Of a stretch of 64,000 nt of DNA, positions 1-9,258 are shown in pieces (the stretch's first letter is position 1; each line of letters opens with the position of its first letter). The notes below the pieces were generated by a model that saw only the letters and a program-made list of their open reading frames with translations, was not told the origin of the DNA and did not search any database. The position numbers were made by a program, and so were the translations under genes. Source of the DNA: Thalassoroseus pseudoceratinae (GTDB lineage Bacteria > Planctomycetota > Planctomycetia > Planctomycetales > Planctomycetaceae); assembly GCF_011634775.1 (NCBI RefSeq), contig NZ_JAALXT010000006.1:437001-501000 (forward strand), given 5' to 3'.

Positions 1-395
1 CCACCAAGAGATACCAAGTAATGGGTCAATTCCGTGACGGTCTTGTTTTTTTCGCCATCCGGCAGTGAGTGTAAGAGGTGCGGCATCGGTGTGCCGGGTT
101 TGATCTCCTGCGGATCAGCCAAATACCGCGTGAGGTACTGCGGCGTCACCCGTTGCCCGACCGTTTTCAGGTTTGGAGCGTCTTTCGTCACCGGGAGTGC
201 GAAATCTTCGCCGGTTTTGTGACAGGCCAAGCAGTTTAACTCACCCAACAGAACGTGACCGTCAGTCGGATCCCAACCCACAACCAACGAGGCCGGTTCC
301 GCTGCGGAGACAACCAAACTCCAACCGAAACAGCCATTGAGAGCCAAAGAAAACGCCCAAACAGCGCGGACCAACCAATCGAAGTGCGATTTCAT
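1..395 (-). CDS. Secreted cytochrome c-domain protein (N-terminal part, runs off the left edge)
   Basis: I read this frame by eye on the minus strand. It starts at ATG 395-393 and stays open to base 1, giving about 131 residues with no stop, so the C-terminus lies outside the window. It begins with a positively charged stretch and a hydrophobic segment ending around VVSAAEP, a likely Sec signal. A heme-binding CLACH motif follows near residue 55, and a PGTPMPH segment near residue 102 supplies a plausible axial methionine. This is the arrangement of a class I cytochrome c domain, and planctomycetes often attach such a domain to large secreted proteins. What follows it here is unknown. The protein should act outside the cytoplasmic membrane. 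Its start is divergent from the sigma factor at 907, across about 510 bases. Confidence 0.72.
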   Translation of the reverse strand, partial: MKSHFDWLVRAVWAFSLALNGCFGWSLVVSAAEPASLVVGWDPTDGHVLLGELNCLACHKTGEDFALPVTKDAPNLKTVGQRVTPQYLTRYLADPQEIKPGTPMPHLLHSLPDGEKNKTVTELTHYLVSLG

Positions 396-906
396 GAGAT
401 GAAAGACCCTGATGAACGCGGAGAAATGACGTCAATAAGCTAAGGCATCAACTACTCAACATGCAACTACTCAGCAGTGAGACCCATCCGCACACTTTTC
501 CAGAATTGTGCGCACATTGGTGCAATTCGAACCAAAGTGGTCCGACAAACTCTACTTGACAAAGAAATTTCGCGATTCGACTCAAGATGACCGGGGTTAC
601 AACGAAAAGACAGCAAACGTAGCAATTTGGTACATGACGACACCGCAAAAATGAACAAAAGATCCGTAAACGAGAGCTATTTTGGGAAAAATTGGTTCGC
701 ATACGAACTTTTTTCACGCGAATGTCGTCCTAAATACGTACTCCCTCATACGGAGATGTGACTGTTCACTCAATTAGGCACATCTTGTGCGTTGAATTGC
801 CTTAGAAGATTCGTTTCTGGATGTAATTTGACGGACGAATGGAACAGCGGTTGCTGTTGGAAGACATCAAAACCACCGGTCTACCTGCGAGATTCGGAGA
901 AACACC
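396..906. other. Divergent intergenic region between the cytochrome gene and the sigma factor gene
   Basis: This 511-base spacer should hold the promoters for both flanking genes. I see no convincing ORF or RNA gene. It is A/T-richer than its neighbours. One imperfect inverted repeat (GAATTG at 503-508 against CAATTC at 523-528) could be an operator, but nothing else supports that. A TTGACA at 556-561 has no well-spaced partner. Confidence 0.4.
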
Positions 907-2577
907 ATGGTCATGGCAACGCGATATCATAACCCGGCAATGAGGAAGCTGGCCGAGCAGCAGATTCGGTACACGCCCCGCGACGTTCGCATGAAGCAAG
1001 TCGATCGGGCTGAGGAACTTCTGCGCGAGATCGACCCGCAAGAAGAGTACCTTTACCCGTCACTCTTCGAGCGAATTACGTCACGCGAAACCGATTTGTA
1101 TCCGGACCTGAAACTGTCAGGCGAAGAAGCCGTCCATGATTTACGGTGCTTCGTTGAGGATCTTTCGGACAGCGTCGACTTGGTCGCACAGACCGTCGAA
1201 GAGCCAGTTTACACAGTGAAAGAACTCAGCGAGAAGTACAACGTATCCACGAAAACGGTGGACCGTTGGCGTGATCGCGGGCTGGTGAGCCGCCGGTTCA
1301 AATTCGGCAAACGCAAACGAGTTGGCTTCTTGCAATCGTCCGTCGATTGGTTCGTCGAAAACCACGCTGGCGAAATTAAACGAGGCTCCAAATTCAGCCA
1401 GCTTTCCGAAGAAGAACGGGAAGACATTATTCGCCGAGCACGTCGCTTGGCCCGGCGGGGAGGGTGCCCCGCGGATATCAGCCGCCGTTTAGCGCGGAAG
1501 TTAGGACGCTCAGTGGAAACGATTCGCTACACCTTAAAGAACTACGATCAAGAACAACCGGAGTCGGCCATCTTCCCATTGGCGAGTTCGCCAATCAACG
1601 ATGAGCAGAAGTCGGACATCTTCCGCAGCTATCGTCGCGGTGTTTCTGTCGAGACATTGGCGGATCGATATTGCCGAACGAAGGCCAGCATGTATCGCAT
1701 CGTGACGGAAGTCCGAGCGAAACGGTTGCTGGAACAACCGATCGACTACATCGACTCCGAGGAGTTTCAAGAAGCGGACGCGGATGAAGTCATTCTCGGC
1801 CCGCCACCGGAAACGCCACAGAAACGCACACCGAGCAAAATCCCGCCTGGTTTGCCCCCATACTTGGCCAGCTTGTACTCGATCCCGCTGCTCACACGGG
1901 AAGATGAGCAGTATTACTTCCGAAAAATGAACTACCTGAAGTTCAAAGCTCGAGCGGTCCGCGATCAAATCGACATGGACCGGCCGCGCACGAAAGAAAT
2001 GGATCAAGTCGAAGACTTGCTCGGCAAAGCGACGGAAATCAAGAACTTCCTGATTCGCAGTAACCTGCGATTGGTCGTCTCGATTGCCAAACGGCATATC
2101 AAACCGACCAGCAACTTCTTCGAAATGGTTTCCGATGGCAACATGAGCCTGATTCGGGCGATTGAGAAGTTCGATTACTCCAAGGGGAATAAGTTCTCGA
2201 CTTATGCCTCTTGGGCCATTATGAAGAACTACGCTCGGTCGATTCCGGCAGCTCACACCCAAGCCGATCGCTTCCGCACCGGCAAGGACGAGTTGTTCCA
2301 ACAGTCAACCGACGATCGTAGCAACCAGTTCCAAGAGGAATTGACCAATAAACGTCAACACGCAGCGATCATGCAGATTCTTGAACAACTCGACGACCGC
2401 GAGAAGGACATCATCCGGTATCGCTTCGGGTTAGGACAAGAAGGACCGTTGACGCTCGAACAAGTTGGCAGCCGATTTGGTGTCACCAAGGAACGTATTC
2501 GCCAACTCGAAGCCCGAGCACTCAAAAAAGCTCGCAAAATTGCTCAACAAGAACGGCTTGATATTCCGGGGATTTAA
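907..2577 (+). CDS. Sigma-70 family factor with N-terminal helix-turn-helix domains, lacking region 3
   Basis: This 556-aa protein ends in sigma-70 domains. Region 1.2-like sequence lies at residues 318-345 ([18 protein letters not shown]), region 2 at 378-450 ([12 protein letters not shown], then [19 protein letters not shown]), and region 4 at 487-546 ([16 protein letters not shown], then [19 protein letters not shown]). Only about 37 residues separate regions 2 and 4, so the canonical region 3 is absent or vestigial. The N-terminal 300 residues contain a MerR/excisionase-like helix-turn-helix ([25 protein letters not shown], about 102-126) and two further helix-turn-helix-like segments (about 181-211 and 240-266). 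The start has a GGAGA element about 8 bases upstream. A terminator follows the stop, so the gene is probably monocistronic. I infer a specialised, DNA-contacting sigma factor distinct from the RpoD at the right end. Its regulon cannot be read from the sequence. Confidence 0.85.
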   Translation: MVMATRYHNPAMRKLAEQQIRYTPRDVRMKQVDRAEELLREIDPQEEYLYPSLFERITSRETDLYPDLKLSGEEAVHDLRCFVEDLSDSVDLVAQTVEEPVYTVKELSEKYNVSTKTVDRWRDRGLVSRRFKFGKRKRVGFLQSSVDWFVENHAGEIKRGSKFSQLSEEEREDIIRRARRLARRGGCPADISRRLARKLGRSVETIRYTLKNYDQEQPESAIFPLASSPINDEQKSDIFRSYRRGVSVETLADRYCRTKASMYRIVTEVRAKRLLEQPIDYIDSEEFQEADADEVILGPPPETPQKRTPSKIPPGLPPYLASLYSIPLLTREDEQYYFRKMNYLKFKARAVRDQIDMDRPRTKEMDQVEDLLGKATEIKNFLIRSNLRLVVSIAKRHIKPTSNFFEMVSDGNMSLIRAIEKFDYSKGNKFSTYASWAIMKNYARSIPAAHTQADRFRTGKDELFQQSTDDRSNQFQEELTNKRQHAAIMQILEQLDDREKDIIRYRFGLGQEGPLTLEQVGSRFGVTKERIRQLEARALKKARKIAQQERLDIPGI

Positions 2578-2607
2578 GCCCTCTATCCTACCGTTTTCTA
2601 GAGTTTT

Positions 2608-2640
2608 GCCCGCTGGCTCACCGCCAGCGGGCATTTTTTG
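2608..2640 (+). terminator. Rho-independent terminator after the sigma factor gene
   Basis: A perfect 10-bp stem (GCCCGCTGGC paired with GCCAGCGGGC) closes a 5-base loop and is followed by A then six T. It lies 31 bases after the stop codon and separates the sigma gene from the tRNA-tuf operon. Confidence 0.9.
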
Positions 2641-2773
2641 TGAACCGTTTCGACGGGTGTTGTGTCGAATCCGTGAAGAAGATCTCGGAAATCTCGCTTC
2701 AGAAGCACGCTGAGCCTTGCAAGCCGACATCCCGTTGCTATATTCACCACTCTGGCGCAAGAATCGTCATTGC

Positions 2774-2846
2774 GCTAGCGTAGCTCAATTGGCAGAGCAC
2801 CGGTTTTGTAAACCGGAGGTTGTGGGTTCGATTCCCACCGCTAGCT
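2774..2846 (+). tRNA. tRNA-Thr (anticodon TGT)
   Basis: This 73-base cloverleaf has acceptor stem GCTAGCG/CGCTAGC, a T-arm with GGTTCGATTCC, and anticodon stem CCGGT/ACCGG around loop TTTGTAA. The discriminator base is T and CCA is not encoded. It is the first of four tRNAs ahead of tuf, the same order as in the Escherichia coli thrU-tyrU-glyT-thrT-tufB locus. Confidence 0.95.
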
Positions 2847-2971
2847 TGTGAAAGAGCTTGACTGCACCTGTAGGAAATCGGTAGCGTCTAACTCTTTCCA
2901 AAAAACCGGTTGTCCATCACAATAGAGAAAATGAAGTGTCCCGGATGACGGGTGCTTGAGAACCCAATAAC

Positions 2972-3053
2972 GGGGGAATTCCAGAGCGGCCAAATGGGCC
3001 AGACTGTAAATCTGGTGGCTACGCCTTCGCAGGTTCGAATCCTGCTTCCCCCA
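2972..3053 (+). tRNA. tRNA-Tyr (anticodon GTA)
   Basis: This 82-base tRNA has acceptor stem GGGGGAA/TTCCCCC, anticodon stem CCAGA/TCTGG with loop CTGTAAA, and the long variable arm typical of bacterial tRNA-Tyr. Its T-loop is GTTCGAATC. It is the second tRNA of the pre-tuf cluster. Confidence 0.95.
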
Positions 3054-3144
3054 TTTCTTATTTTGAGTATCGAGAGACAAAACATGGAGGTTTCAACAAG
3101 GGTGCTTTCCACCCAAACCTCGAAATGCTGAAACACAACTCAAC

Positions 3145-3215
3145 GCGGGTGTAGCTCAATGGTAGAGCCCCAGCCTTCCAAGCTGGTTGTGAGGGTTCGA
3201 TTCCCTTCACCCGCT
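3145..3215 (+). tRNA. tRNA-Gly (anticodon TCC)
   Basis: This 71-base cloverleaf has acceptor stem GCGGGTG/CACCCGC, anticodon stem CCAGC/GCTGG and loop CTTCCAA. The T-arm contains GGTTCGATTCC. It is the third tRNA ahead of tuf. Confidence 0.95.
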
Positions 3216-3253
3216 TTTCAGTTTTGCTCGGCAACGTGAAACATGTTGTCATC

Positions 3254-3326
3254 GCTGCTGTAGCTCAGTCGGTAGAGTGCGTCCTTGGTAAGGACGAGGT
3301 CGTGGGTTCAAGTCCCACCAGCAGCT
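3254..3326 (+). tRNA. tRNA-Thr (anticodon GGT)
   Basis: This 73-base cloverleaf has acceptor stem GCTGCTG/CAGCAGC, anticodon stem CGTCC/GGACG and loop TTGGTAA. It is the last tRNA before tuf and the second threonine isoacceptor in the cluster, so TGT and GGT anticodons are encoded together. Confidence 0.95.
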
Positions 3327-3490
3327 TTCAGCCCGTTGGCCTCAACAGGCGACAATCCGCGTGCCGTGAATGGCTGGTGAAAGAAGTGCGTGCGAGACAA
3401 GCGGTTTCGCAGCAAAGTTATTTTGTTCAAATTTCAGAGCGGCTCGCCAAGCCGTCAAGCAAAGAAGAAACCACAGGAGAGGACTGATCG

Positions 3491-4687
3491 ATGGCTAAGG
3501 AAGTCTTTGAGCGAACTAAGCCGCACGTCAACGTGGGAACCATCGGCCATATTGACCACGGTAAAACCACGCTCACCGCTGCGCTACTCGCAGTTCAGAC
3601 CCACAAAGGTCTGGCCAAAATGAAAAGTTACGCCGACATCGCCAAAGGCGGTACCGTGCGTGACGACACCAAAACCGTGACAATCGCTGTTTCCCACGTC
3701 GAATACGAATCGGAAACTCGGCACTACGCTCACATCGACTGCCCAGGTCACGCCGACTACATCAAAAACATGATCACCGGTGCCGCCCAAATGGACGGTG
3801 CGATCCTCGTGGTCTCCGCCGCCGACGGCCCGATGCCACAAACTCGTGAGCACATCCTCTTGGCTCGCCAGGTGAACGTGCCACGATTGGTCGTCTTCCT
3901 CAACAAGTGCGACCTCGTCGACGACGAAGAATTGCTCGAACTCGTCGAAATGGAAGTTCGTGAACTGCTCAGCAAGTACGACTTCCCAGGCGACGACATC
4001 CCGTTGGTCAAAGGCTCCGCCAAACCAGCTCTCGACAACCCAGGCGACGATTCGGCCAACGCCTGCATCGGCGAGTTGATGGACGCTCTCGACAGCTACA
4101 TCCCTGAGCCGGCTCGTGCACAAGACAAGCCATTCTTGATGGCTATCGAAGACGTGTTCTCGATCGAAGGTCGTGGTACCGTTGTGACCGGCCGTATCGA
4201 AGCCGGAACCATCACGGTCGGTGAGAAGATCCAAATCATCGGACTCAAAGACACCGTCGAAACCACCGTGACCGGTGTCGAAATGTTCCAAAAGACCCTC
4301 AACGAAGGGATCGCCGGGGACAACGTCGGTATCCTCCTTCGTGGGATCAAGAAAGAAGACGTCGACCGTGGTCAAGTGCTCGCCGCACCTAAAACCATCA
4401 ACCCGCACACCAAGTTCGAAGCTGAAGTGTACGTGTTGAGCAAAGAGGAAGGCGGCCGTCACACGCCATTCTTCAGCGGCTACCGACCACAGTTCTACTT
4501 CCGCACAACCGACGTGACCGGCACCGCCAACCTGCTCGGCGGAGCAGAAATGTGCATGCCTGGCGATAACGTCAACCTCTCGGTTGAACTTGGAAAGCCG
4601 ATCGCTCTCCAAGAAAACAGCCGCTTCGCAATTCGCGAAGGTGGCCGAACCGTCGGTTCCGGCGTTGTTACCAAAATCCTCGAATAG
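3491..4687 (+). CDS. tuf: Elongation factor Tu
   Basis: This 398-aa GTPase carries aminoacyl-tRNA to the ribosomal A site. The G1 motif GHIDHGKTT is at residues 19-27, G3 DCPGHADY near 83-90, and G4 NKCD follows. The beta-barrel domains 2 and 3 are complete, with the expected [11 protein letters not shown] and [21 protein letters not shown] segments. The switch I loop is unusual: the near-universal EEKxRGIT segment is replaced by VRDDTKTVT (residues 56-64). The Mg-coordinating threonine is kept but the Arg-Gly is lost. I recall other planctomycete EF-Tu sequences sharing this, but could not check. The start has CAGGAG about 10 bases upstream. The gene follows four tRNAs and precedes rpmG, the conserved bacterial arrangement. 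Confidence 0.98.
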   Translation: MAKEVFERTKPHVNVGTIGHIDHGKTTLTAALLAVQTHKGLAKMKSYADIAKGGTVRDDTKTVTIAVSHVEYESETRHYAHIDCPGHADYIKNMITGAAQMDGAILVVSAADGPMPQTREHILLARQVNVPRLVVFLNKCDLVDDEELLELVEMEVRELLSKYDFPGDDIPLVKGSAKPALDNPGDDSANACIGELMDALDSYIPEPARAQDKPFLMAIEDVFSIEGRGTVVTGRIEAGTITVGEKIQIIGLKDTVETTVTGVEMFQKTLNEGIAGDNVGILLRGIKKEDVDRGQVLAAPKTINPHTKFEAEVYVLSKEEGGRHTPFFSGYRPQFYFRTTDVTGTANLLGGAEMCMPGDNVNLSVELGKPIALQENSRFAIREGGRTVGSGVVTKILE

Positions 4688-4710
4688 TTCGAGTTTGCAA
4701 GTCAAGTTGA

Positions 4711-4742
4711 GCCGCGTTCTCAAGCCTTTTTGAGGACGCGGC
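4711..4742 (+). terminator. Hairpin after tuf, possible partial terminator or processing site
   Basis: A 13-bp stem (GCCGCGTTCTCAA with TTGAGGACGCGGC, one G-U pair) closes a 6-base loop 24 bases after the tuf stop. No clear T-run follows, so it may protect or process the abundant tuf mRNA rather than terminate fully. Confidence 0.5.
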
Positions 4743-4809
4743 TTCGTCTTCGAACTCTCTTCTTCATTGACTCCAATCTGCAAGTTAGTCACTTGCAAGG
4801 AAGATAACG

Positions 4810-4977
4810 ATGGCCAAGAGCAATCGACGCGAGTACGTTTGGCTGGAATGCACGGAAACCGGCCTGCGCAACTATCGCGTGGAAAAAATCATGAAGGGTA
4901 CCGAGCGGCTAGAACTCAAGAAGTACTGCCCGGCCCTCAAAAAGCACACGGTGCATAAAGAGTCCCGCAAGAAGTAG
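4810..4977 (+). CDS. rpmG: 50S ribosomal protein L33 (bL33)
   Basis: I read this short 55-aa ORF directly: it starts [18 protein letters not shown] and ends with a lysine-rich tail. The segment [14 protein letters not shown] is the L33 signature near the C-terminus of the large-subunit protein. Zinc-ribbon L33 proteins have two CxxC pairs. Here only one cysteine of each pair remains (C14 and C39), so this looks like a C-minus form that does not bind zinc. AAGGAAG lies a few bases before the ATG. Its place between tuf and tRNA-Trp/secE matches the conserved bacterial gene order. Confidence 0.93.
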   Translation: MAKSNRREYVWLECTETGLRNYRVEKIMKGTERLELKKYCPALKKHTVHKESRKK

Positions 4978-5070
4978 TCAGCCGCACTTTACGCGACCCG
5001 AAACGGTGCCCCCTGTTGTCTTGCGATTGCAGATCGGTTCCAGATCGGATAAAGTCAAAGTGCACTGTTT

Positions 5071-5143
<73 letters not shown>

Positions 5144-5250
5144 CTTCCCTATCAGTTGGTTATTCTCCAGCCGTTCTAGTGGCTTGCGGTCGAAGAATAT
5201 TCGCAACAATCACTCGCATGGCTGTTGAGTGTAGTAAGGTCTGAGCAAGA

Positions 5251-5688
5251 ATGGCAAAAACGGCAGAAGCTGGATTCTGGCAAACTCAAACGCAGTTCGG
5301 CCTCTATAAACGCAACCAAGGCCGCCTGACCCGCCAACTGACTGCAATTGCCATCGCCCTGATCGCGTTGATCGGCCTGTGGCGACTCTCGCAATTCCTG
5401 CTCTCGTACGGATACGAGCGTCCCATCAGCTTGGGGGTCCCGGCGATTTTGGCAGCCGTCTGCCTATGGATGATCTATCGTGCCGTCAACTGGCCGAAGT
5501 TCGCTGACTTCCTGATCGCCGTCGAAGCCGAGATGGACAAAGTCACGTGGCCAACTCGAAACGAACTCCAACGAGCCACGACCGTTGTCATCGCCACCAT
5601 GCTGTTTATCGGCTTGGTTCTTTTGGCATACGACATCTTTTGGGCATGGTTTTTCACGCTGGTCGGACTGTTGGAACGGGCGGTCTAA
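5251..5688 (+). CDS. secE: Preprotein translocase subunit SecE
   Basis: This 145-aa membrane protein is the clamp-like small subunit of the SecYEG channel. The diagnostic part is the C-terminal third: an amphipathic helix with EMDKVTWPTRNELQRATTVV (about residues 91-110), followed by the final transmembrane segment. Two extra hydrophobic segments lie upstream (about 30-51 and 60-76), so this is a three-segment SecE like that of E. coli rather than the minimal single-span type. It directly precedes nusG, as in most bacteria. The start is the ATG after a GAGCAAGA stretch; no strong Shine-Dalgarno is visible. Confidence 0.93.
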   Translation: MAKTAEAGFWQTQTQFGLYKRNQGRLTRQLTAIAIALIALIGLWRLSQFLLSYGYERPISLGVPAILAAVCLWMIYRAVNWPKFADFLIAVEAEMDKVTWPTRNELQRATTVVIATMLFIGLVLLAYDIFWAWFFTLVGLLERAV

Positions 5689-5813
5689 TCGCCTGATGTC
5701 TCGGGTGGTTCACTCCACCTGCAAATCGAAAAAGTTCTCGCGTCCCGGTTCTGCTTTGCAAGTTCGGCAAGTCGAATCGGGATCACTGCATAATTACGGA
5801 TGAGGTCAAAACG

Positions 5814-6440
5814 ATGACCGATGAACATGCCACCCCGGAACCCGCGGCCGAAGACTCCGCTCCGGCTGTGGACACCACCAACGAATCCACTGAAGCACCA
5901 TCAAACTTTGAATGGTATGTCCTCAAGGTCCAAAGCAATCGCGAAAAGTCGATTAAGGCATCCCTTGAGCGAAGCATCAAACGGGAAGGGTTGGAGGAAT
6001 ACTTCGGCGAAATCGTCATCCCCACCCAGAAGATCAAAGAGAACAAGAACGGCAAACCGCGAGTCGTTGAGCACAAACTGTTCCCCGGCTACATCATGGC
6101 CCACATGGAGCTGAACGACGAGACCTGGTATCTCGTTCGCGACACCACCGGTGTCGGCGACTTCACGGGTGCGGCCGGCAAACCCATTCCGATGCAACCC
6201 CACGAAGTGGCGGCAATGCTCGGAACCGACTTGCCTCAAGGGACCTCCCAGCCAGAACCACTTACCAAAATCGACTTCGAAGTTGGCGAGATGGTCAAAA
6301 TCAAAGAAGGCGGTTTCGAAGGTTTCGAAGGAACAATCGACGGCATCGACGAACACAGCGGACGGATTTCGGTCCTGGTCGAAGTGTTCGGTCGATCCAC
6401 TCCTGTCGAACTGGAACACTGGCAAGCCGAGAAGGTGTAA
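5814..6440 (+). CDS. nusG: Transcription termination/antitermination protein NusG
   Basis: This 208-aa protein binds RNA polymerase and links it to Rho or the ribosome. The NGN domain begins at about residue 33 ([15 protein letters not shown]) and includes [28 protein letters not shown] domain near the C-terminus contains [19 protein letters not shown]. The first 32 residues are an acidic, low-complexity extension not found in E. coli NusG. A TGAGGT lies 9-10 bases before the ATG. The gene lies between secE and rplK, the standard order. Confidence 0.97.
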   Translation: MTDEHATPEPAAEDSAPAVDTTNESTEAPSNFEWYVLKVQSNREKSIKASLERSIKREGLEEYFGEIVIPTQKIKENKNGKPRVVEHKLFPGYIMAHMELNDETWYLVRDTTGVGDFTGAAGKPIPMQPHEVAAMLGTDLPQGTSQPEPLTKIDFEVGEMVKIKEGGFEGFEGTIDGIDEHSGRISVLVEVFGRSTPVELEHWQAEKV

Positions 6441-6673
6441 TCGGTCGAAGCTTGTCGCAGTCACTGAATATTGGATTCACACGCTTCGACAAGCTGATGT
6501 TTCAAAAAAACCAAAAAAAGATTGCACGCACCCCTTGCGTTTCGTCAGCGAGTCAACAGAATGGCACGCTTCCCGCGAGTTTTGAGTTCAGAACTCGTTT
6601 TCACACATTTTGCATCCAACACACCTCACGCCATACTGGCTGGGCGTTGAAGATAGAAAAGAAAATTTGAGTC

Positions 6674-7099
6674 ATGGCTAAGCAGCTCAAGGCCCAAATT
6701 AAGGTTCAGGTCGTTGGCGGCCAAGCAACTCCGGCTCCACCTGTGGGGACTGCATTGGGGCCGCATGGTGTGAACATCGGCCAGTTCGTTCAGCAGTTCA
6801 ACGATAAGACGAAAGATATGGCTGGCACCACGGTGCCCGTCGTCATCTCGGTTTACAACGACCGCTCGTTCGATTTTATCGTCAAGAGCCCGCCAGCTGC
6901 AGTGCTGTTGAAGCAAAAAGCGAAAGTCGCCAAGGGAGCTGGTAACCCACGAACCCAAAAAGTGGGTGCCGTCAGCACGGACGACTTGATGGAAATTGCG
7001 AAGCTGAAGTTTGAAGACATGAACGCAGGAAGCGTCGAGCAGGCCGCGAAAACAATCGCCGGCACCGCTCGAAGCATGGGGATTGAAGTCGTCGACTAA
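6674..7099 (+). CDS. rplK: 50S ribosomal protein L11 (uL11)
   Basis: This is a 141-aa protein of standard length. The N-terminal segment KAQIKVQVVGGQATPAPPVGTALGPHGVNIGQF and the C-terminal GTARSMGI are L11 hallmarks. L11 forms the base of the GTPase-associated stalk and contacts 23S rRNA helices 43-44. A 233-base leader separates it from nusG. In other bacteria an L1 autoregulatory site precedes rplK; I could not identify one by eye. Confidence 0.97.
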   Translation: MAKQLKAQIKVQVVGGQATPAPPVGTALGPHGVNIGQFVQQFNDKTKDMAGTTVPVVISVYNDRSFDFIVKSPPAAVLLKQKAKVAKGAGNPRTQKVGAVSTDDLMEIAKLKFEDMNAGSVEQAAKTIAGTARSMGIEVVD

Positions 7100-7271
7100 C
7101 TCCCCTCTACCCGCCTTCTTTCCCGGAGACCACCTGTCGCAACTGAGCGAAGCTGGTGGAAGAGTGAAAAACACACTCGAACGGTAGGCGAACAACAGAA
7201 CCGGCAGTCAGAGTTGATTGACGCATCCGGTCTCCGTCTATCGGGTCGAGAGAAGCAAGGTTAAAAGAACG

Positions 7272-7976
7272 ATGGCAAAACGTTCGAAACGCATGGAATT
7301 CCTGCGAACCAAAGCGGCCGAAGCGGGTCAAGTCTCGCTCCCGGAGGCAGTCAATGCTTTGAAAGGGCTCGAAGGATCCCTGCCAAAGACGATCAAGCCC
7401 TGCAAGTTCGACCAAACGGTTGAATTGGCATTGCGGCTTGGGATTGACCCACGGCAAGCGGATCAGATCGTCCGCGGTTCCATCGTGCTTCCGCACGGGA
7501 TCGGGAAAAGCCAGCGAGTGCTCGTATTCGCTCAAGGCCCGAACGTTGCGGTGGCCGAAGAAGCCGGTGCCGACCATGTCGGTGGAAAAGAACTGGCCGA
7601 CAAAATCAAAGACGGCTGGCTCGACTTCGACGTTGCGATCGCCACTCCAGACATGATGGGTGTCGTCGGTCCGCTCGGTCGAGTGCTGGGGCCGCGAGGT
7701 TTGATGCCATCGCCGAAAGCGGGAACCGTCACCCAAGACGTGGCCACCGCCGTCAGTGAATACAAAGCTGGGAAGGTCGAGTTCCGCAACGATAGTGCCG
7801 GAATCGTCCATTGCGTTGTTGGCAAGATGTCGTTCTCGACGGAACAACTCGCCGAAAACGCCCAAGCGTTCCTCAAACATATTCAATCCTTGAAGCCAGC
7901 GTCCTCGAAGGGCGTCTATCTTCGAAGCGTCACCCTGACCGCCACCAATTCCCCTGGAATTTCTGTCGCGGCGTGA
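7272..7976 (+). CDS. rplA: 50S ribosomal protein L1 (uL1)
   Basis: I chose the ATG at 7272 ([12 protein letters not shown]), giving 234 aa, the usual L1 length. An in-frame ATG at 7218 would add 18 residues that do not look like L1. Conserved blocks include [31 protein letters not shown] and [21 protein letters not shown], the latter part of the rRNA-binding face. L1 forms the mobile L1 stalk and in many bacteria represses its own operon. It lies between rplK and rplJ. Confidence 0.96.
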   Translation: MAKRSKRMEFLRTKAAEAGQVSLPEAVNALKGLEGSLPKTIKPCKFDQTVELALRLGIDPRQADQIVRGSIVLPHGIGKSQRVLVFAQGPNVAVAEEAGADHVGGKELADKIKDGWLDFDVAIATPDMMGVVGPLGRVLGPRGLMPSPKAGTVTQDVATAVSEYKAGKVEFRNDSAGIVHCVVGKMSFSTEQLAENAQAFLKHIQSLKPASSKGVYLRSVTLTATNSPGISVAA

Positions 7977-8049
7977 TCGTCATTGGTACGGTCGACGAGA
8001 CTTGTGTCCGGTTGTTTTCGGTGCGTGAAATTCAGGCTGTGAGAGTGTC

Positions 8050-8577
8050 ATGAGTAAAGTCATCAAAGGCATGTTGATCGACGAAATTACCGAGCGTCTC
8101 GGCGAACACCGAGACATGCTCGTCGTCGATTGCTCGAAATTGGACGCCATCACGTCGAATACTTGGCGGCTGGCACTCCAGAAGAAAGATATCACCGCAT
8201 TCACCGTGCGAAACACCCTTGCTCGGCAAGCGTTGCACGGCGTGGGCGTGACCTCGCTGGACGATGTCCTCGAAGGCCCGAGCACCTTGGTGTTTGGTGG
8301 CGAGGATGTGGTTCAGCTCTCCAAAGAAATCACAAAGTGGGCAGACGAGCTGCAACCGCTCGAAGTCAAAGGCGGAACAGTCGGCGGTCAGTCGCTCGAC
8401 GCCGATGGCGTGGTGGCACTCAGCAAGAGCCCGAGTCGAGAAGAACTGCTGTCGACAATTGCTGGCACAATTCTCAGCCCTGGTGCGAATTTGGCAGCCG
8501 CCCTATTGGGACCGGCCCGAATGCTCGCCAGCCAAGTCAAACAAATCTCCGAAGGCGACGACGGAGACGGCGAATAA
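8050..8577 (+). CDS. rplJ: 50S ribosomal protein L10 (uL10)
   Basis: This 175-aa stalk-base protein has an N-terminal rRNA/L11-binding domain with DMLVVDCSKL and TAFTVRNTLARQAL. Its C-terminal helix after about residue 140 carries L12 dimers, and the acidic end GDDGDGE is lineage-specific. The 73-base gap after rplA is where an L10 autoregulatory leader would lie, but I did not identify its fold. ATG at 8050 follows GAGAGTGTC. Confidence 0.96.
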   Translation: MSKVIKGMLIDEITERLGEHRDMLVVDCSKLDAITSNTWRLALQKKDITAFTVRNTLARQALHGVGVTSLDDVLEGPSTLVFGGEDVVQLSKEITKWADELQPLEVKGGTVGGQSLDADGVVALSKSPSREELLSTIAGTILSPGANLAAALLGPARMLASQVKQISEGDDGDGE

Positions 8578-8777
8578 GTTTTGGAACAGGCGATCGGTGG
8601 CCGAAAACCGGCGAACGCATTTTTTTCAAGTTTTGAGTCATTGGAAACTGAATCGACGCGGCGGTCGTGTCGTACATAAGTTACCGAAAAACCCTCTGGC
8701 AACCAACACCCGGATCTGCCTGCCCGCGTGGGCGAGAATGCCGGTGAGGAGCAGACAAAACGGGGATGGTGTTGACC

Positions 8778-9200
8778 ATGAGTGAAGAATCTGGCGCGGC
8801 TACAATGGAAGTTCCTGCGGAAATCAAAGACCTCGGCGAAAAGATTGTCAAGCTGACACTCTTGGAAGCCAAAAGTCTCGTTGACTACCTCAAAGACGAG
8901 CACGGCATCGAGCCCGCCGCTGGTGGTGGCGTAATGATGGCTGCTCCCGGTGCTGGTGGCGACGCTGGCGGTGCAGCAGCCGAAGAGAAAACCGAGTTCG
9001 ACGTCATCTTGACCGGCTTCGGCGATCAAAAGATCGGCGTCATCAAAGTCGTGCGTGGCGAAACCGGTTTGGGCCTCAAAGAAGCCAAAGACCTCGTCGA
9101 AGGGGCACCGAAGCCATTGAAAGAAGGTGTCTCGAAAGAAGACGCTGAGAAAATCAAGAAGGCGATCGAAGAGGCCGGCGGTAGCGCCGAAATCAAGTAA
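8778..9200 (+). CDS. rplL: 50S ribosomal protein L7/L12 (bL12)
   Basis: This 140-aa acidic stalk protein recruits translational GTPases. It has an N-terminal dimerisation segment ([23 protein letters not shown]), an Ala/Gly-rich hinge (about residues 46-72), and a C-terminal domain with [13 protein letters not shown] and [22 protein letters not shown] prefer ATG 8778 (MSEESG). ATG 8766 would only add MVLT. A 200-base spacer separates it from rplJ, longer than in most bacteria. A strong hairpin follows the stop. Confidence 0.96.
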   Translation: MSEESGAATMEVPAEIKDLGEKIVKLTLLEAKSLVDYLKDEHGIEPAAGGGVMMAAPGAGGDAGGAAAEEKTEFDVILTGFGDQKIGVIKVVRGETGLGLKEAKDLVEGAPKPLKEGVSKEDAEKIKKAIEEAGGSAEIK

Positions 9201-9218
9201 TCGCTGCTTTTTGACAAC

Positions 9219-9258
9219 GACGGCACCCCGCGATCACGGGTGCCGTCCGATTTTTTTT
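9219..9258 (+). terminator. Terminator-like hairpin between rplL and rpoB (probable attenuator)
   Basis: A perfect 10-bp stem (GACGGCACCC paired with GGGTGCCGTC) closes a 9-base loop and is followed by CGA and eight T, starting 19 bases after the rplL stop. In E. coli a partial terminator at this position sets more L7/L12 than RNA polymerase. The same role is inferred here. Confidence 0.85.

Noticed and set aside
503-528. Imperfect inverted repeat upstream of the sigma gene as an operator
   Set aside because: A 6-bp arm (GAATTG/CAATTC) is expected by chance in A/T-rich DNA and no promoter element supports it.
3584-4798. 404-codon minus-strand open frame antisense to tuf
   Set aside because: It lacks any recognisable motif and lies exactly on tuf. 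G+C-rich third positions on one strand often leave long open frames on the other.
8766-8777. Alternative rplL start at ATG 8766
   Set aside because: It adds only MVLT before the family-like MSEESG start at 8778; I kept the shorter form, though both are possible.
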